NCBI GenBank assembly: GCA_022376515.1
Contig: WTXI01000080.1
Coordinates: forward strand, 1 to 64,000
Length of the DNA stretch: 64,000 nucleotides
Origin: Lactifluus volemus
Taxonomy: Eukaryota; Basidiomycota; Agaricomycetes; Russulales; Russulaceae
Direction of reading: 5' to 3'
The notes under the pieces are model-generated. The model was not told where the DNA came from. It saw only the letters and a program-made list of their open reading frames with translations, and did no database searches. Position 1 is the first letter of the stretch; the number at the start of each line of letters is the position of its first letter. Below are positions 1 through 10,686 of the stretch, piece after piece. The translations under genes were made by a program, and so were the position numbers.

Positions 1-1228
1 GAATTAAAAATACCTGTAAGATGTTGATGTGAATATCGAATGTGTAAGCAACAAAACAGACTGACAACAACTGGCACTTCCGCAATGCATGCTAAGACTA
101 ACCATATGATGTGCTTGAAAGATGTCAGTACCCTATATAAGAGAAAGAGCAGGTACGACCTGTTGGTGAAGAAGATGCCATATGCCAGCCGAACTCTTGT
201 GCACACATCGCAGGAGCCCGACTAGCATGCTGATAAGGAGAACTGAATCGACCACCAGAATGCCGACAGTGTTGACCAGAGAGTTGTGCAAATGGAATAT
301 GAAACAACTTTCTTGAACAGCCCCGTAAAAAGCGTCTATCTTTATTTGTGGTTGCGTGAGTCCAGCGTCTCTAAAGAAACTCAAGCAAGGACCACACCGT
401 TTTCAAGCCTTCGTAGATGCAGGGACGGTAAATGAGAACATCGAGCGCACAGATGACAGTACAAAACGTACTATACATGTTCAGTGCGAGACCAGCTAAC
501 CACACACCAACAGAGAATAAAGACATAAAAATGTTGTGATCCCATATCGCGATCCTGAAAGCAATATGTGATGAGGATAGTCAAGTGCAAAGGCATGGAA
601 AGGACGACTTGCACACGGAGAACGATAATAAGAGATGCGAACGCCCAACCAATGTATGCTAGCGCCTGCAGGGATAAGTAGCGCATGATTCAATTGGGTT
701 AGAAAGATAAAGATGCGACAACTCACAAAGTCCACGATCCAGAGTTGCTACGACAAATGCAAGTTAACCATGATCTCTCTCAGATCCAGGAATATGCGAC
801 TTGGGGCTCACTAGACAGGGAATTTTGCCACCATCCATATGAACAAGGAACACGGCGAAATCAAGCAAAGTGGTGTAACGGGTTCCAAGGTATAGCTGCC
901 GCTTCGATATAGGCCGTAATAATGCCATCTCATAGCTACAATCAGCTTACCCAAATTGTCCATTTGTAAGGTTGTTTTCCTCTAAGTATGTCTAACTCAA
1001 AGCCGGCGGTAGAAACAATCTCCCAGCTGAAGTTCTTGTTAGTTGACATCCAGGCCATGATGCATAATATGAGCCTGAGCATACAAGTAGATAGCGGCAA
1101 CTGCATGACCAAGCTTGACCAGTGCGACTACAGTGACCGTTCAAGTTGGGACAACACAGATTGAGAGGATAACTGGGACACGTACGGTACTCGTTAGCGA
1201 GGACAACGGTATCAGTCCAGTTGACCAT
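1..1228 (-). CDS. Multi-pass membrane protein, family copy A (partial, 3' end outside window)
   Basis: Seen: a multi-exon gene read leftward from ATG at 1228 (first residues MVNWTDTVVLANEY), with short GT-AG introns and successive exons. These encode a helix with HAVAAIYLWE, then a GFELDILRGKQPYKWTIW segment, a hydrophobic LYLGTRYTTLLDFAVFL helix, a helix with LAYIGWAFASLIIVLRV, an IAIWDHNIFMSLFSVGVW helix, and LVVDSVLLISMLVGLLR near 200. The exons near 130-300 end in the conserved LLHQQ before a splice donor. The last two or three exons lie beyond position 1. Known: this architecture (about seven hydrophobic segments, many tiny exons) is frequent in Agaricomycetes with no established function. 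Inference: a plasma- or endomembrane protein, paralogous to copies B-E here. It is divergent from copy B, with a shared 1.35-kb intergenic region. No disabling mutation was seen in the visible part. Confidence 0.75.
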
Positions 1229-1280
1229 GTCGCTGATGCACGAAGTGAGAGGGTAACGAAGTGCATTTCTGCAAAAGCTA

Positions 1281-1287
1281 ATATATA
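1281..1287 (-). promoter_or_regulatory. TATA box of copy A
   Basis: TATATAT read on the minus strand, about 53 bp upstream of the ATG at 1228. The other family copies carry a TATA box at a similar distance. Confidence 0.5.
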
Positions 1288-2524
1288 GCGCAGCCCAAGG
1301 TTACCCCGGGCCATGGCTTGACTTGGTGTCGCTTAATGGACGTCACGGACTCAGATTTGCTTAGTATCACGTCAATGACGTTACGCGCGAAGGCTGAAGC
1401 GGGCCTTCGATCCGTGGACCCACGGAACTCGACTCAAAACAAGAATTGGGGTTGCCTACGTCTCAGGGGTTGAGGTCGTGTGGGATTCGAGCGGCAAGGC
1501 CATACCTACAGTTCGTTACTCGCTAATTACTTGCGTTTCAAGTTAATTATGAAGCGAGCTTTCAAGGACTGTGGGATTTTAACCGTGGGAATATGTGTCG
1601 TCCCGATGCTTCCCCTCAGTTCAACTTCAACCAGCTCTTGCTAGATGTGTATGTAGATAAGATGATGCCCTGCTTTCACTCATCTGCGGGGGTGGATCTT
1701 TTCGGGTTTGTCGTCCATCATTGTAGACGCTTCCCATCCTGATACTCCACTGCAGACAAATTCAGGATACAAATATCCAAGTCACGAGCACAGGATCATT
1801 CTTTACAAGTTGAAAAAACAGGCAAAACCATGCACACGTTCAGCCAAAGCAAGGACCTGAAGGGACGAAAGCTCGAGAAAAGTGTAGAATGTCCTGAAAG
1901 CTACCCAGGGATACCCTCTATGCCGTACCCTCTATGCGTGACCATCAGAGTGCGCTTGCATGTGGTAGCGCGCGAACGACCTAGGACCCCTTCACTTATC
2001 TGGAGGGGGGCACATTGCTTGCAGGCCGCGGTCGGTGCCTGGGAGGTGTCTGGCCTACGCATGGGAAAGGGCGATACGGGGAAATGAGCCGCCCGACAAA
2101 ACCTTGGCAAGTTGAGTAACGAAAGGCATGTTTCCTTTTCTTCTGGGAGAATAATGAAAATGACATTTCAAATAGACTTGTAGATGATGGCTTGATTTCC
2201 ATCTGGTGCGGATTGCGGTACAATCGTGAAGAAACGTGAGTACTGTCGCCAAGCGCCAAGTCGATCGCTTGGCGCTTAGGCTAGGGTCGCCATACCGTGC
2301 GCCACTATAACTTTGTTCCATTTCAAGTTCGTCATAGAAAGCTGGCTGTCGTAAAGCATACTAACAACATTTTGAAAAGGACCTTATCGTTGCCCTTGCG
2401 ACTTGTCAACGATTTTTCCATGGAGCTTCGATTTGCGCGGTCAGTCGAGCATCGGGTAGTCAAGTCATGCCAGTGCCAGTGAATGCCCCTTCGGATTAAA
2501 TTGAGGGACAGAGAACCCTTGGGC

Positions 2525-2531
2525 TATATAT
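2525..2531 (+). promoter_or_regulatory. TATA box of copy B
   Basis: TATATAT about 55 bp upstream of the ATG at 2583, matching the position seen in the paralogs. Confidence 0.5.
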
Positions 2532-2582
2532 GGACTTCAAAGATATGCATCTTAGTGCCTTCTCTCGACGTGCGTCAGCAAC

Positions 2583-4412
2583 ATGGTCAACTGGACCGAC
2601 CCCGTCGTTCTCTTTGATGATTACCGTGCGTTTTCCGATTATCGTGTGACATGACATCATCCTGATAGGCATCATAGTCGCTCTGATTAAGCTCGATCAT
2701 GCCCTTGCTGGCATCTACATGTTTGTGAATGCTCGTCGTATCCTGGTGCCAACTGATATTAATTTCAGCTGGGAGACTGTGTTCACCGCCGGCTTCGAAC
2801 TAGATGTTCTCAGACGAAAACGACCCTACAGGTGGACAATATGGGTAGGTCCTTTAGCCGTCTGATATGGCCACAGCTGAGATTTCAGCAGCTATATCTC
2901 GGAACACGCTACACTGCTTTACTTGGGTTCATCCTGTTTCTCATCGAAACGGATGCCAGTGGTAGCAAATTTCCCTGTCAGGTGACTCTTATCTTGGGTT
3001 TAGGGGATGTTGTTGTCATTAATATATTTTCGTAGCCACTTGAGATCATGACCTTTGTGAGTGTACCCCACCAAGTCACCTGTTTTTTTTACTCCGGCTA
3101 AATGAGGTCTTGACCTCCGTAGGCGTCTGCATATATTAGTTGGGCATTCGCCTCTCTTATCATTGTTCTCCGCGTGTAAGTTATCCTGTTACCTTCGAAC
3201 CTGACTGTGACTGTCCTCACCATCTACTCTTCTCAGAATCGCAATATGGAATCGCAACGTATCTGTGTCGTTTCTCGCCACCGGTGTATGGTTAGTTGGC
3301 GTCTCCCTGAACATATACAGTACGATTTGTACTCTCTAGCTACGCGCTTCATGATCTCATTTTTCATCTCTCACCTGAAAGGCTTGACAACGGTGCGGTC
3401 TCTTCTTAAGTCGTTTTAAGCTCGATACTCATAAACATATAACTAACAGATGGAACCGTCGTACAATGCATTTACGGGGAACTGTGTCATATTGCATTTG
3501 CACAAGTCGCTGATTAACGCTGCCGGTATCCTAGTGGTTGATGTAGTGCTCCTCGTGAGCATGCTGATCGGGCTCCTGCAATATGCGCACAGGAGTTCAA
3601 CTGGTATATGGCATCTTCTTTACCAACAGGTCGTGCCCTCCTTCCTTTCTTTCCCCGGATACTGACATCCACCAAGTGCATCATCTGGTTAGTGTTAGCA
3701 GGCATTGCGGAGGTGCCACTTGTGGTCCGTTTGTTCTAGTCACTCGATGACACTGTATTCATGTCAACTTTTTGCAGGTCTTTTTAATTCTCGATCTCAA
3801 TGGTGTGTCTCTTAGTGCCCAAGAGCAAGAGTGGTACTAACGACTCTTTTTCGTAATAGATCCTTGGAATGACGTACGATTTATTCTTCCATGGTTTCCT
3901 ATGACGGGCGGCTGATACAAGCATTTCCCTAGATGTTCACTGGACCAATAAGTAAGTGATATTCAAAGCTTTGGTCGAGGCTGTGCCTGACTGAGGAATC
4001 ACGGTGCCTCACAAGTCGCGATTATGTTCGTTCTCAGTCTTCCTCCCTGCAACCAACAGTTCTAACTTGTCCGCAGGTCCATCGGGGCAGCTCGGATGTA
4101 TCGCTCCCTGTGCCAATATGGATCTCTCACAGATTTCGTGTACGTCCAGCAGGCCCCAATACTTATTCCGGAATCGATCTCAAGATTCATTCCACTCTCT
4201 TTGGCTTTTATTTTAGGTCGCTTGAGCCATCCCAAATACCGCCTGGGGCATCGAGTTCCAATCCGCAACATAGAGTTACGACCCATGGCCCGATCCACTT
4301 TGCGTCCGTTACCCAGTCAACCGGGATGGGGCCGACGTCAGATGCGTTAGTGTCTATGTCGACCGACCAAGAATCTGGCTATGTGCATGAAGAAGCGAAA
4401 ACCAAAGATTGA
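2583..4412 (+). CDS. Multi-pass membrane protein, family copy B
   Basis: Seen: ATG at 2583 (MVNWTDPVVLFDDY), donor right after, then exons encoding ALIKLDHALAGIYM, WETVFTAGFELDVLRRKRPY, LYLGTRYTALLGFILFLIE, SAYISWAFASLIIVLRV, IAIWNRNVSVSFLATGVW, and (3450-3630) MEPSYNAFTGNC followed by LINAAGILVVDVVLLVSMLIG and LLYQQ. Further exons encode a helix near 3680-3740, SIGAARMYRSLCQYG (4079-4138), and a serine/threonine-rich hydrophilic tail ending at the TGA at 4410-4412. At least eleven short exons are implied, all joined by GT-AG introns of about 50 nt. The predicted topology is about seven transmembrane helices with a cytosolic-like tail. Function unknown. It is the complete-looking partner of divergent copy A and convergent with copy C. 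Splicing was inferred by comparison among the five copies, so small-exon borders may be off by a few bases. Confidence 0.75.
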
Positions 4413-4960
4413 GTACGAGATGAATTAGAGGAGAGAAGATTGGTCCCTTCCTCATTACGCTTGTCTGAGCGTTTATCCAGAAAACTCGTGAAAAGACAAA
4501 TTCTGTTGAAACTGGTTTATTGTGTTGATATCCGATTGCTCCCCTCTCCCTTTCGCTTGTAATTCTGGTGTGATTTCGTTTCAAGGTTCCAAATATAGAT
4601 TGTACGGTTACCATGATCAAGTTGAGCCCTTGGACTGACGCGAAGCTTATTAGGCTTATTCCCATACCCACTGGAACTACCCAGCTGCTAGGTCAGGCAC
4701 GAGTTGATGACCGTTACACGGTTCAAGTTATCCCCATTGGCCATTAAATTGGACTACGATAAGAATTCGACAACTTGGGGGTACGCGGAATTAAGTTACG
4801 TTACACGCAAATAGTAATAGATAAAGAGACGATGGAGATTTTACAAAAATATAATAAACCAGTCTGGCAAAAAGCTTCTCCGGATTTGGGGGTTCTCTGC
4901 ACCCAAATTATGATTGGCTCGGGTAATGAATGGACCTCATTTTCTGTTCACTCTCGTCGG
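4413..4960. other. Convergent intergenic region between copies B and C
   Basis: The 3' flanks of two convergently oriented paralogs. Open frames here are short and show no recognisable similarity. Confidence 0.5.
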
Positions 4961-6835
4961 CTAAACCGTCTCGAAAGTAGCTTCAGTTTTGGTGTCTTCA
5001 TCCACACTTCCAAGATTCGATGCGCCGGAAATAAACTTTACCCGCACGTGGTCTGTTGGCATAAAGACTGCGGCGTCTGACGTTCCCACAGTCCCGCTTG
5101 ACTTGGTGGTTGTTGCAAAGCGGATCGAACTGAGGTTCTCGCTGGCTGATGTACATCGAGGAGTGGAGAGGGGAGATCTCGTCGTGACTTGGAGCTTTTG
5201 CGACGATCTAACAGAGCAAGGACGAACGCTTGAGATGTAGATTCACGGTCAGGGTTGGGACCTGCTGGACGCACATGGATTCCGAGAAGGTTCCGCGTTC
5301 GCATAAACCACGGTACATGCGGGCTGCCCCGATTGACCTGCGGCTAATTCAGAATACACTGAATACAAGGAAGAGAGAACCAAGGACGAACAGAATTGTC
5401 ACTGCGAAAGGCAGAGGAACATTTCAGCCAGGAGTCTTTTCGACAAAGCTTTGGACTCGCTTACTTTCTACTCCAGTGAGCATCTGGAAAAACAGTGTCA
5501 GCCTCCGGTCGAAATAAACAATGGAAGGATAAGTACGTTATTCATGGGATCTATCAGGATAGAGTCGTGAGCTCCATTCTGATCCACGGAAAGATCAGAC
5601 ACCCACTATTCAAATTGAGAATTATGAAAACCTGAAAAACTCCGAGGTGAAACCAGCGTTATTATGTGACTGAAACCGGACTGACCAAAAAAGGCACCTC
5701 CCCTATGCACGCTACTGCAATCCAGGCGATGCACTTCAAGTTTAAGAGTGTTAGCACCCGGCGTAAACGAAGGGGTAGGGTATTACCTGCTGATAAAGAA
5801 GGCGCCAAATACCAGTAGAACTCCTGTGAACGTGCCGGAGGAGCCCGATTAGCATACCCATGAGGAGCATCAGGTCAACCGTTAGAGAGCTGATCGCGTT
5901 AAGTAGGCACTTGCGTAAGCCTAAGATTATGCAAGTCCTCAGAGTTGCATTATATGATACTTCCATCTTTTTTGTGGAGATGTGAGCACAGCAGGTCTGA
6001 AACGAGGACTCGCATATAACACACCGTCGTCAAGCCTACAAACATACAAGGTGCGGGAAATGAGAATACAATGTGCATGGCCAGGGAATAGAAACGTACT
6101 GTATATGTTTAGTGCAAGGGCAACTAACCATAGACCAACAGCTAGAAACTTTACAAGTCTCTTGTGATTCCATATTGCGATTCTGACGAAAGTATCGTGA
6201 TGAATGAGGGCCTCGTACGAAAGGTGATGGGATGGCTTACACACGGAGAACCATAATAAGAGACGCGAATGTCCAACTAGCATATGCCAAAGCCTGCGAT
6301 GCTCAAACGTAAGTTAAAGGTCAGAGAGACGTGATCGAGTTCTGTGCTCTCACAAAGAGTGCGATTCCAAACGGCTACGCCAGATGCAAGTTAATATCAA
6401 GCCCTCCCTCCACTCAGTAATACGCAAGCTTGTCTCACCTGACAAGAAACCTTGCCGCCATCCGTTCCAATAAAGTATAGGATGAACGCAAGCAATGCAG
6501 TGTAGCGAGTCCCGAGGTACAGCTACTTCGATTCAGGCCGTGAAAGGACTCCATCTAGCAACGCCGGCTTACCCATATAGTCCATCTGTAGGGCCGTTTG
6601 CCTCTGAGAACGTCCAGCTCAAAGCTAGCGGTGAACACAGTTTCCCAGCTTAAATTGTTATAAGTTGGCATACTGTGGCATCCAGGTAGGAACGTACATG
6701 TAGATTCCGGCAACGACATGATCTAGCTTGGTAAGAGCGACTATAGTGATTTGAGGACGATATAGGATTGAGACAACTACTAAGGAACGCACGGAGATCA
6801 GCATTGATTACGACAGGATTTTGCCAGTTGACCAT
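4961..6835 (-). CDS. Multi-pass membrane protein, family copy C
   Basis: Seen: ATG at 6835 (MVNWQNPVVINADL), then exons with ALTKLDHVVAGIYI, WETVFTASFELDVLRGKRPYRW, IAIWNHKRLVKFLAVGLWL (about 6100-6180), MEVSYNATLRTC and LTVDLMLLMGMLIGLLRHVH (5751-5966), and SIGAARMYRGLCERG (about 5265-5330). The final exon encodes a hydrophilic tail with TSASENLSSIRFATTT and VFMPTDHV, ending at the TAG at 4961-4963. Introns are about 50 nt and GT-AG. The tail motifs SIRFATG and VFMxTD recur in copies D and E and in the relic at 21 kb, so this terminal exon is a family signature. No in-frame stop was found in the inferred exons. Function unknown. Confidence 0.75.
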
Positions 6836-6876
6836 GTTGCTGAAGTCTTGAGATGATGTGGCAAAATAAGTTTGCG

Positions 6877-6884
6877 ATTTATAG
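6877..6884 (-). promoter_or_regulatory. TATA box of copy C
   Basis: CTATAAAT on the minus strand, about 42-49 bp upstream of the ATG at 6835. Confidence 0.4.
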
Positions 6885-7284
6885 TACGGCGTGTCGGTGG
6901 AGAAACTTAGTCCGAACGGTGTCCACGCATGGCTAGATTGGCTTCGTTTTGATGGCGCAAATTCTATCAAAAACTATCATGTGGCGAATTCGCAGGGTGA
7001 GCCCGAACTCTTGATCAGCACTATACGGCAGGGGGGCGTAGCAGTAAGGTACGGTCTCAGACACCCTCCCTGTGAATATTTGACGGTGAATTGCAAAATA
7101 GGGGGACCAGCTAGATCTTTTTTGAATAGGGTTATGCCGTGAACTTATTGAGAAACAGTGGCAGAGAGGCTGCTGGCACATGGTCAGGGACCGTGGCGGT
7201 CACACTGGCAGAGCCACAGCAAAGTCGCTCCTCAGCAGAGTTCAAGTTCGCTAATATCGTTGAACCACGTCTTAAAACTTGAAG

Positions 7285-7300
7285 CCCAGTGAGAAGTGGA
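7285..7300 (+). repeat. Left terminal inverted repeat of the DNA element
   Basis: CCCAGTGAGAAGTGGA, exact inverted match to 14074-14089, preceded by CTTGAAG. Confidence 0.65.
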
Positions 7301-7660
7301 ATGTAGTAATCCGAAGTAAACTGCAAAAAATTGAACCATTCAATTTACTTCAAAAATCCGAACAATAGCCATTTTAATTCAATGGAAAATTGAAGGCATT
7401 ATGGTTATTCTGCATCGAATTGAATACCAGATCAGATCGGATTGAATTTATTTGATTGCAATCAAATCAGGAGAATTGAATTAATAACCATTTATTTTCT
7501 ATTTACGGTTACAGTTCTATTCAATTTTATTCTACCCTCGATGCTAATCACCTTGCCCCCAGGCTGGCCACGCGTCAAACAATCCAAGTCATCTTGATAC
7601 CCACCATGTCTGCAAACCCGACTACTGCGGTCAACAATCCACCCCTGCACGTCATCATCT

Positions 7661-7942
7661 TTGTCCCCATCGTCCACTCTGGGCGTGGGCGTGGGAGCTC
7701 CTCGTCCTCGAGCTTGCAATGGCATGCGCGTGGATTTGCGGCTGTTTGTGCAAGAGGGGGGCGGATGTGGGACGGAGATGTTGTGGGACTCTCCATGGGG
7801 CAGCGGCGGCGAGAGAGAGGTCAGGGTCGTCATCGTCATTGTCATCATTGTTTTGTTCTTGCTCTTGGGTTTGGTGATCTATCTGTATTGGAAACCATCA
7901 GGAAAGATGTCAACGATGGGATCCCTTATAGCAAAGGGCTGA
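7661..7942 (+). CDS. Weak ORF with one hydrophobic segment inside the DNA element
   Basis: An open frame of 93 codons whose last third encodes a convincing single membrane helix (VVIVIVIIVLFLLLGLVIYLYW) followed by KPSGK. The first part is compositionally biased, and an overlapping open frame exists on the other strand. The segment lies inside the TIR element, so it may be a captured or random sequence. No family was recognised. Confidence 0.2.
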   Translation: MSPSSTLGVGVGAPRPRACNGMRVDLRLFVQEGGGCGTEMLWDSPWGSGGEREVRVVIVIVIIVLFLLLGLVIYLYWKPSGKMSTMGSLIAKG

Positions 7943-8031
7943 CCTTGCCGATGACAGCGTGACCCAGACCACCACATGGTGCCCATTTTGGCTACCCCAT
8001 CGTTTGCGCGGATCGAATTCCTGGGATTACC

Positions 8032-8187
8032 TCAATCAACGAAATATAGCGTTACAAAGGTCTCTAGGAGAGACATACCATCCCAGCCACCAGTCAGTTC
8101 ATGCACAAAGTACTGCACACCATCCACACCGAGGACGAAACCAACGAGATTTGCGCCCATCGATAGCAAGATGTTGAAGACCCCACC
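8032..8187 (-). pseudogene. Coding-like fragment inside the DNA element
   Basis: Reading leftward from a possible splice acceptor at about 8187, the frame encodes GVFNILLSMGANLVGFVLG, then VDGVQYFVHELTGGWDGM and ETFVTLYFVD, and stops at 8032-8034. The composition is protein-like and unlike the flanking AT-rich DNA. A possible intron (GTATGG...TGTAG, about 8227-8294) lies upstream on the same strand. The family was not recognised. It may be a host exon fragment captured by the transposon. The copia element sits just upstream at 8349. Confidence 0.3.
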
Positions 8188-8343
8188 TGCCGCTCATATG
8201 AGGCGGTACCACCACTTTTCCCCAAACTACAGCAAAAAAAAGGGAACGGGGTGAGAAAAGAGCTCGCTTCCAGATATTAACCATACCTTGCAGAGTTTGA
8301 TAACAGCACACACACCAAGGATGCAGGTAACACTTGAAGGGGA

Positions 8344-8348
8344 AAAGG
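8344..8348. repeat. Target-site duplication, left
   Basis: AAAGG immediately before the 5' LTR. The same five bases follow the 3' LTR at 13378-13382. A 5-bp duplication is usual for Ty1/copia elements. Confidence 0.9.
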
Positions 8349-8702
8349 TGTTGGGAGCGCAGCCTCGCAAGGCGCAAGTCGAGCGACGCTTCGTGGTCAC
8401 ACGTCACATGACGCGTGACACCGACACCCAGAGACTTTCCGCGTTCTACACTAAGTCGTTTTTATTATCCCCTTATAGTTTAATCCATTCACAATTTGAC
8501 CTCAGTTGAATTCCCTATATAGTGTAGACACCGTGTTCACATCACCTCAGTCTTTTCTTTTACAGACTGAGGTTAGTCTCTCCTTCATTTACTTAGTTCT
8601 CAGTAACTTACCACTTACTCTAGCCTTAGTGTCTCACTCCAATAGGTTAGAACAATATAGTCTTTTCTTTTACAGACTGAGCCTTAGTGTCTCACTCCAA
8701 TA
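8349..8702 (+). repeat. 5' LTR of copia retrotransposon
   Basis: 354 bp, begins TGTTGGGAGC and ends CACTCCAATA. No difference from the 3' LTR (13024-13377) was noticed on reading. It contains an internal near-repeat of AGTCTTTTCTTTTACAGACT (about 8550 and 8659). Confidence 0.93.
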
Positions 8703-8719
8703 GATTATGAGACCTGAGC
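8703..8719 (+). other. Putative primer-binding site (tRNA-Met anticodon arm)
   Basis: Directly after the LTR end the sequence GATTATGAGACCTGAGC begins. Including the preceding A, AGATTATGAGAC is the reverse complement of the anticodon arm around GUCUCAUAAUCU of eukaryotic elongator tRNA-Met. Priming by an internally cleaved tRNA-Met fragment is known for Drosophila copia (initiator tRNA). Use of the elongator tRNA here is inferred from base match only. Confidence 0.45.
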
Positions 8720-8790
8720 TTTAAGAGCTCTCGAAGACACCGCGCGCGTACAAACTCCGAACAAGCTAAACCAGGCCCCCCTCACGCAGA

Positions 8791-10686
8791 ATGTCTACAC
8801 CGCAAGGTACCAGCGCCTCCTCCGCAGGGGCCTCGACTTCTTCTCAGACTGCTCCGGGACGACCTCCTCACTTGCTCAACCTACCCCTTCTCGAAATGGA
8901 CGGTAGCAATTACGCTTTCTGGAAGTGCCGCGTCGAGACTGTTTTCACATATCACGACCTCTGGTCTGTCACCAGCGGAGCCCTCACAAAACCAGATCCA
9001 GCAGCCGATCCGACGGGCTACGCGCACTGGAACACCAAAAACGAGAGCGCGCGAATGCATCTCGTAATGGCCATGACAGACGAGCCGCTCAACTCGGTCC
9101 TCGACACGAAATCCGCAAAGGATACCTGGAGTCGATTAGCGGAGCGTTACGAGGGGAAAGGCGAGCAGAGGATAACCCACCTCATCGACGACGTCTTCCG
9201 CCGCCAGCTTCTCGATACGGAGCCTCTCGAGCCTCAAATTAATTCTTTAATACGATCCGCTCGCACCATCACCGCCCTCGGACTCGCGCTCGATGACCGC
9301 ATCATCGCGCATACGATCATCGGAGCCCTTCCACCTTCTCAATCCACCCTCAAAACCATACTCTCAACACGCGACAATATCGATATCGAAAACACGAAAT
9401 CTCAGATCATACGAGATGAACAACGCCGCGTCCACGAATCGGGCATGGCCGCCACCGCTTTTTTCGCAAAATCGATCAAGGCCGCTAAAAAGGGAAAAGG
9501 GAAGGGTAAAGGGAACCAGGAAGACAAGTCGAAAAAGTACTGCAACCATTGCAAAATCAAAGGGCACGATACGAGCGAATGTCGAAAGTTGAAGAAGGAG
9601 CAGGAGGCCAAGGCCACCGCGAACGCGAAACCGGCAAACGCGACGCCTGCCGCAACGGCGAAAATCGCGAACGCTGACGAGACGACCACGGACGAGACCA
9701 TTCGAACTGTTCATGTCTTCCGGGCACAGTCAAATGCTACCAATCTGAAGTTAAACCAGAATTCCTGGATAATGGACTCTGGTGCATCACGCACCATGTG
9801 CTCCAACAGAAATTGGTTCCAGCAATTTTCTAGCCTTACCCGGAACATCCCCGTCGTCCTGGGCGATAACAGCGCCATCCAAGGCATCGGCCAGGGACGC
9901 GTGCATGTTCGGATGCGCGCCGGAAACGAGTGGAGCGACGTAATCTTGCAGAACGTCCTCTACGTCCCCGAGTTGCACGGGAACCTGCTGTCCGTTTCCC
10001 ACCTCACGAGCTGCGGCGCCGACGTCCGATTCGCTGGGCAAGGCTGCCAAATATTCGACGCGACCGAAAACGTTATCTGCGAAGGTCAGCGGCATCAAAA
10101 CCTTTACCTCATGAACATCCAAACTGTCCCCCTCGCCACCGCTCGGATCGCGATCGTCGAAACATTCCCCGCGGAAGGCGATGACTTGTCCCCCGCACAC
10201 GAATTCGCCTTATCGGCACGGGCTCCATCTGCGAAAGCCGATCTGGCTACTTGGCACCGGCGTCTCGGCCACCTGAACACGGACACGATCCTACGCATGG
10301 CCCGAAAGGGCATAGTCAGTGGCATCGAAATCACGTCTGGGAAGTCACTTACCACCCCGTGTGAGCCATGCCTCAAGGGGAAGCAGACCCGCGCCGAAAT
10401 CCAAAAACGACAGAGTCCCGAACCGAAAACGTCCTCGGCCGCATACACTCAGACTTATGTGGCAAGATTCCGACCCGATCCCACAAAGGATACTACTACT
10501 TTGTTACCTGGATCGACGACGCGTCCCGCAAAGTCTTCGTGGACGGCTTGCGCGAGAAATCGGACACACTTGACCGTTTCAAGGTGTTTGTCGAACGCGC
10601 CGAGGTACAGACCGGGAAACGGCTCCATCTTCTTCGTTCAGATGGAGGGGGCGAGTACAAAGGGGGGGACTTCAATAAATACCTAG
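8791..10686 (+). CDS. Copia Gag-protease-integrase N-terminus (ORF1)
   Basis: Functional part runs to about 10425; beyond that the frame is open but no longer matches integrase. Domains: Ser-rich N-terminus, UBN2-type Gag (about residues 30-215), a CCHC zinc knuckle (CNHCKIKGHDTSEC, from residue 251) after a Lys-rich linker, the aspartic protease active site DSGA (D at residue 329), and the integrase HHCC zinc-binding region (TWHRRLGH from about 488, then CEPCLKGKQ). ATG at 8791 follows the LTR by 88 bp. ORF2 overlaps in the -1 frame. In most copia elements gag and pol share one frame, so the break inside integrase is unusual. Confidence 0.9.
   Translation: MSTPQGTSASSAGASTSSQTAPGRPPHLLNLPLLEMDGSNYAFWKCRVETVFTYHDLWSVTSGALTKPDPAADPTGYAHWNTKNESARMHLVMAMTDEPLNSVLDTKSAKDTWSRLAERYEGKGEQRITHLIDDVFRRQLLDTEPLEPQINSLIRSARTITALGLALDDRIIAHTIIGALPPSQSTLKTILSTRDNIDIENTKSQIIRDEQRRVHESGMAATAFFAKSIKAAKKGKGKGKGNQEDKSKKYCNHCKIKGHDTSECRKLKKEQEAKATANAKPANATPAATAKIANADETTTDETIRTVHVFRAQSNATNLKLNQNSWIMDSGASRTMCSNRNWFQQFSSLTRNIPVVLGDNSAIQGIGQGRVHVRMRAGNEWSDVILQNVLYVPELHGNLLSVSHLTSCGADVRFAGQGCQIFDATENVICEGQRHQNLYLMNIQTVPLATARIAIVETFPAEGDDLSPAHEFALSARAPSAKADLATWHRRLGHLNTDTILRMARKGIVSGIEITSGKSLTTPCEPCLKGKQTRAEIQKRQSPEPKTSSAAYTQTYVARFRPDPTKDTTTLLPGSTTRPAKSSWTACARNRTHLTVSRCLSNAPRYRPGNGSIFFVQMEGASTKGGTSINT

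Larger units (their letters stand above)
1229..2582. other. Divergent intergenic region between copies A and B
   Basis: No convincing coding sequence. It separates the divergent starts of copies A and B and holds the TATA boxes of both. Short ORFs here overlap each other in several frames and show no family resemblance. A short inverted motif (CGATCGCTTGGCGCT region, about 2255-2280) is visible. Confidence 0.5.

Noticed and set aside
1390..1500. tRNA-like phrases (GATTCGAGC, GGTTGAGG)
   Set aside because: No cloverleaf could be drawn with paired acceptor and anticodon stems. Other GGTTCGA occurrences in the window fall in coding sequence or lack an A box.
9787..10200. Minus-strand ORF within the copia element
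   Set aside because: Shadow of the gag-protease frame in GC-rich DNA.
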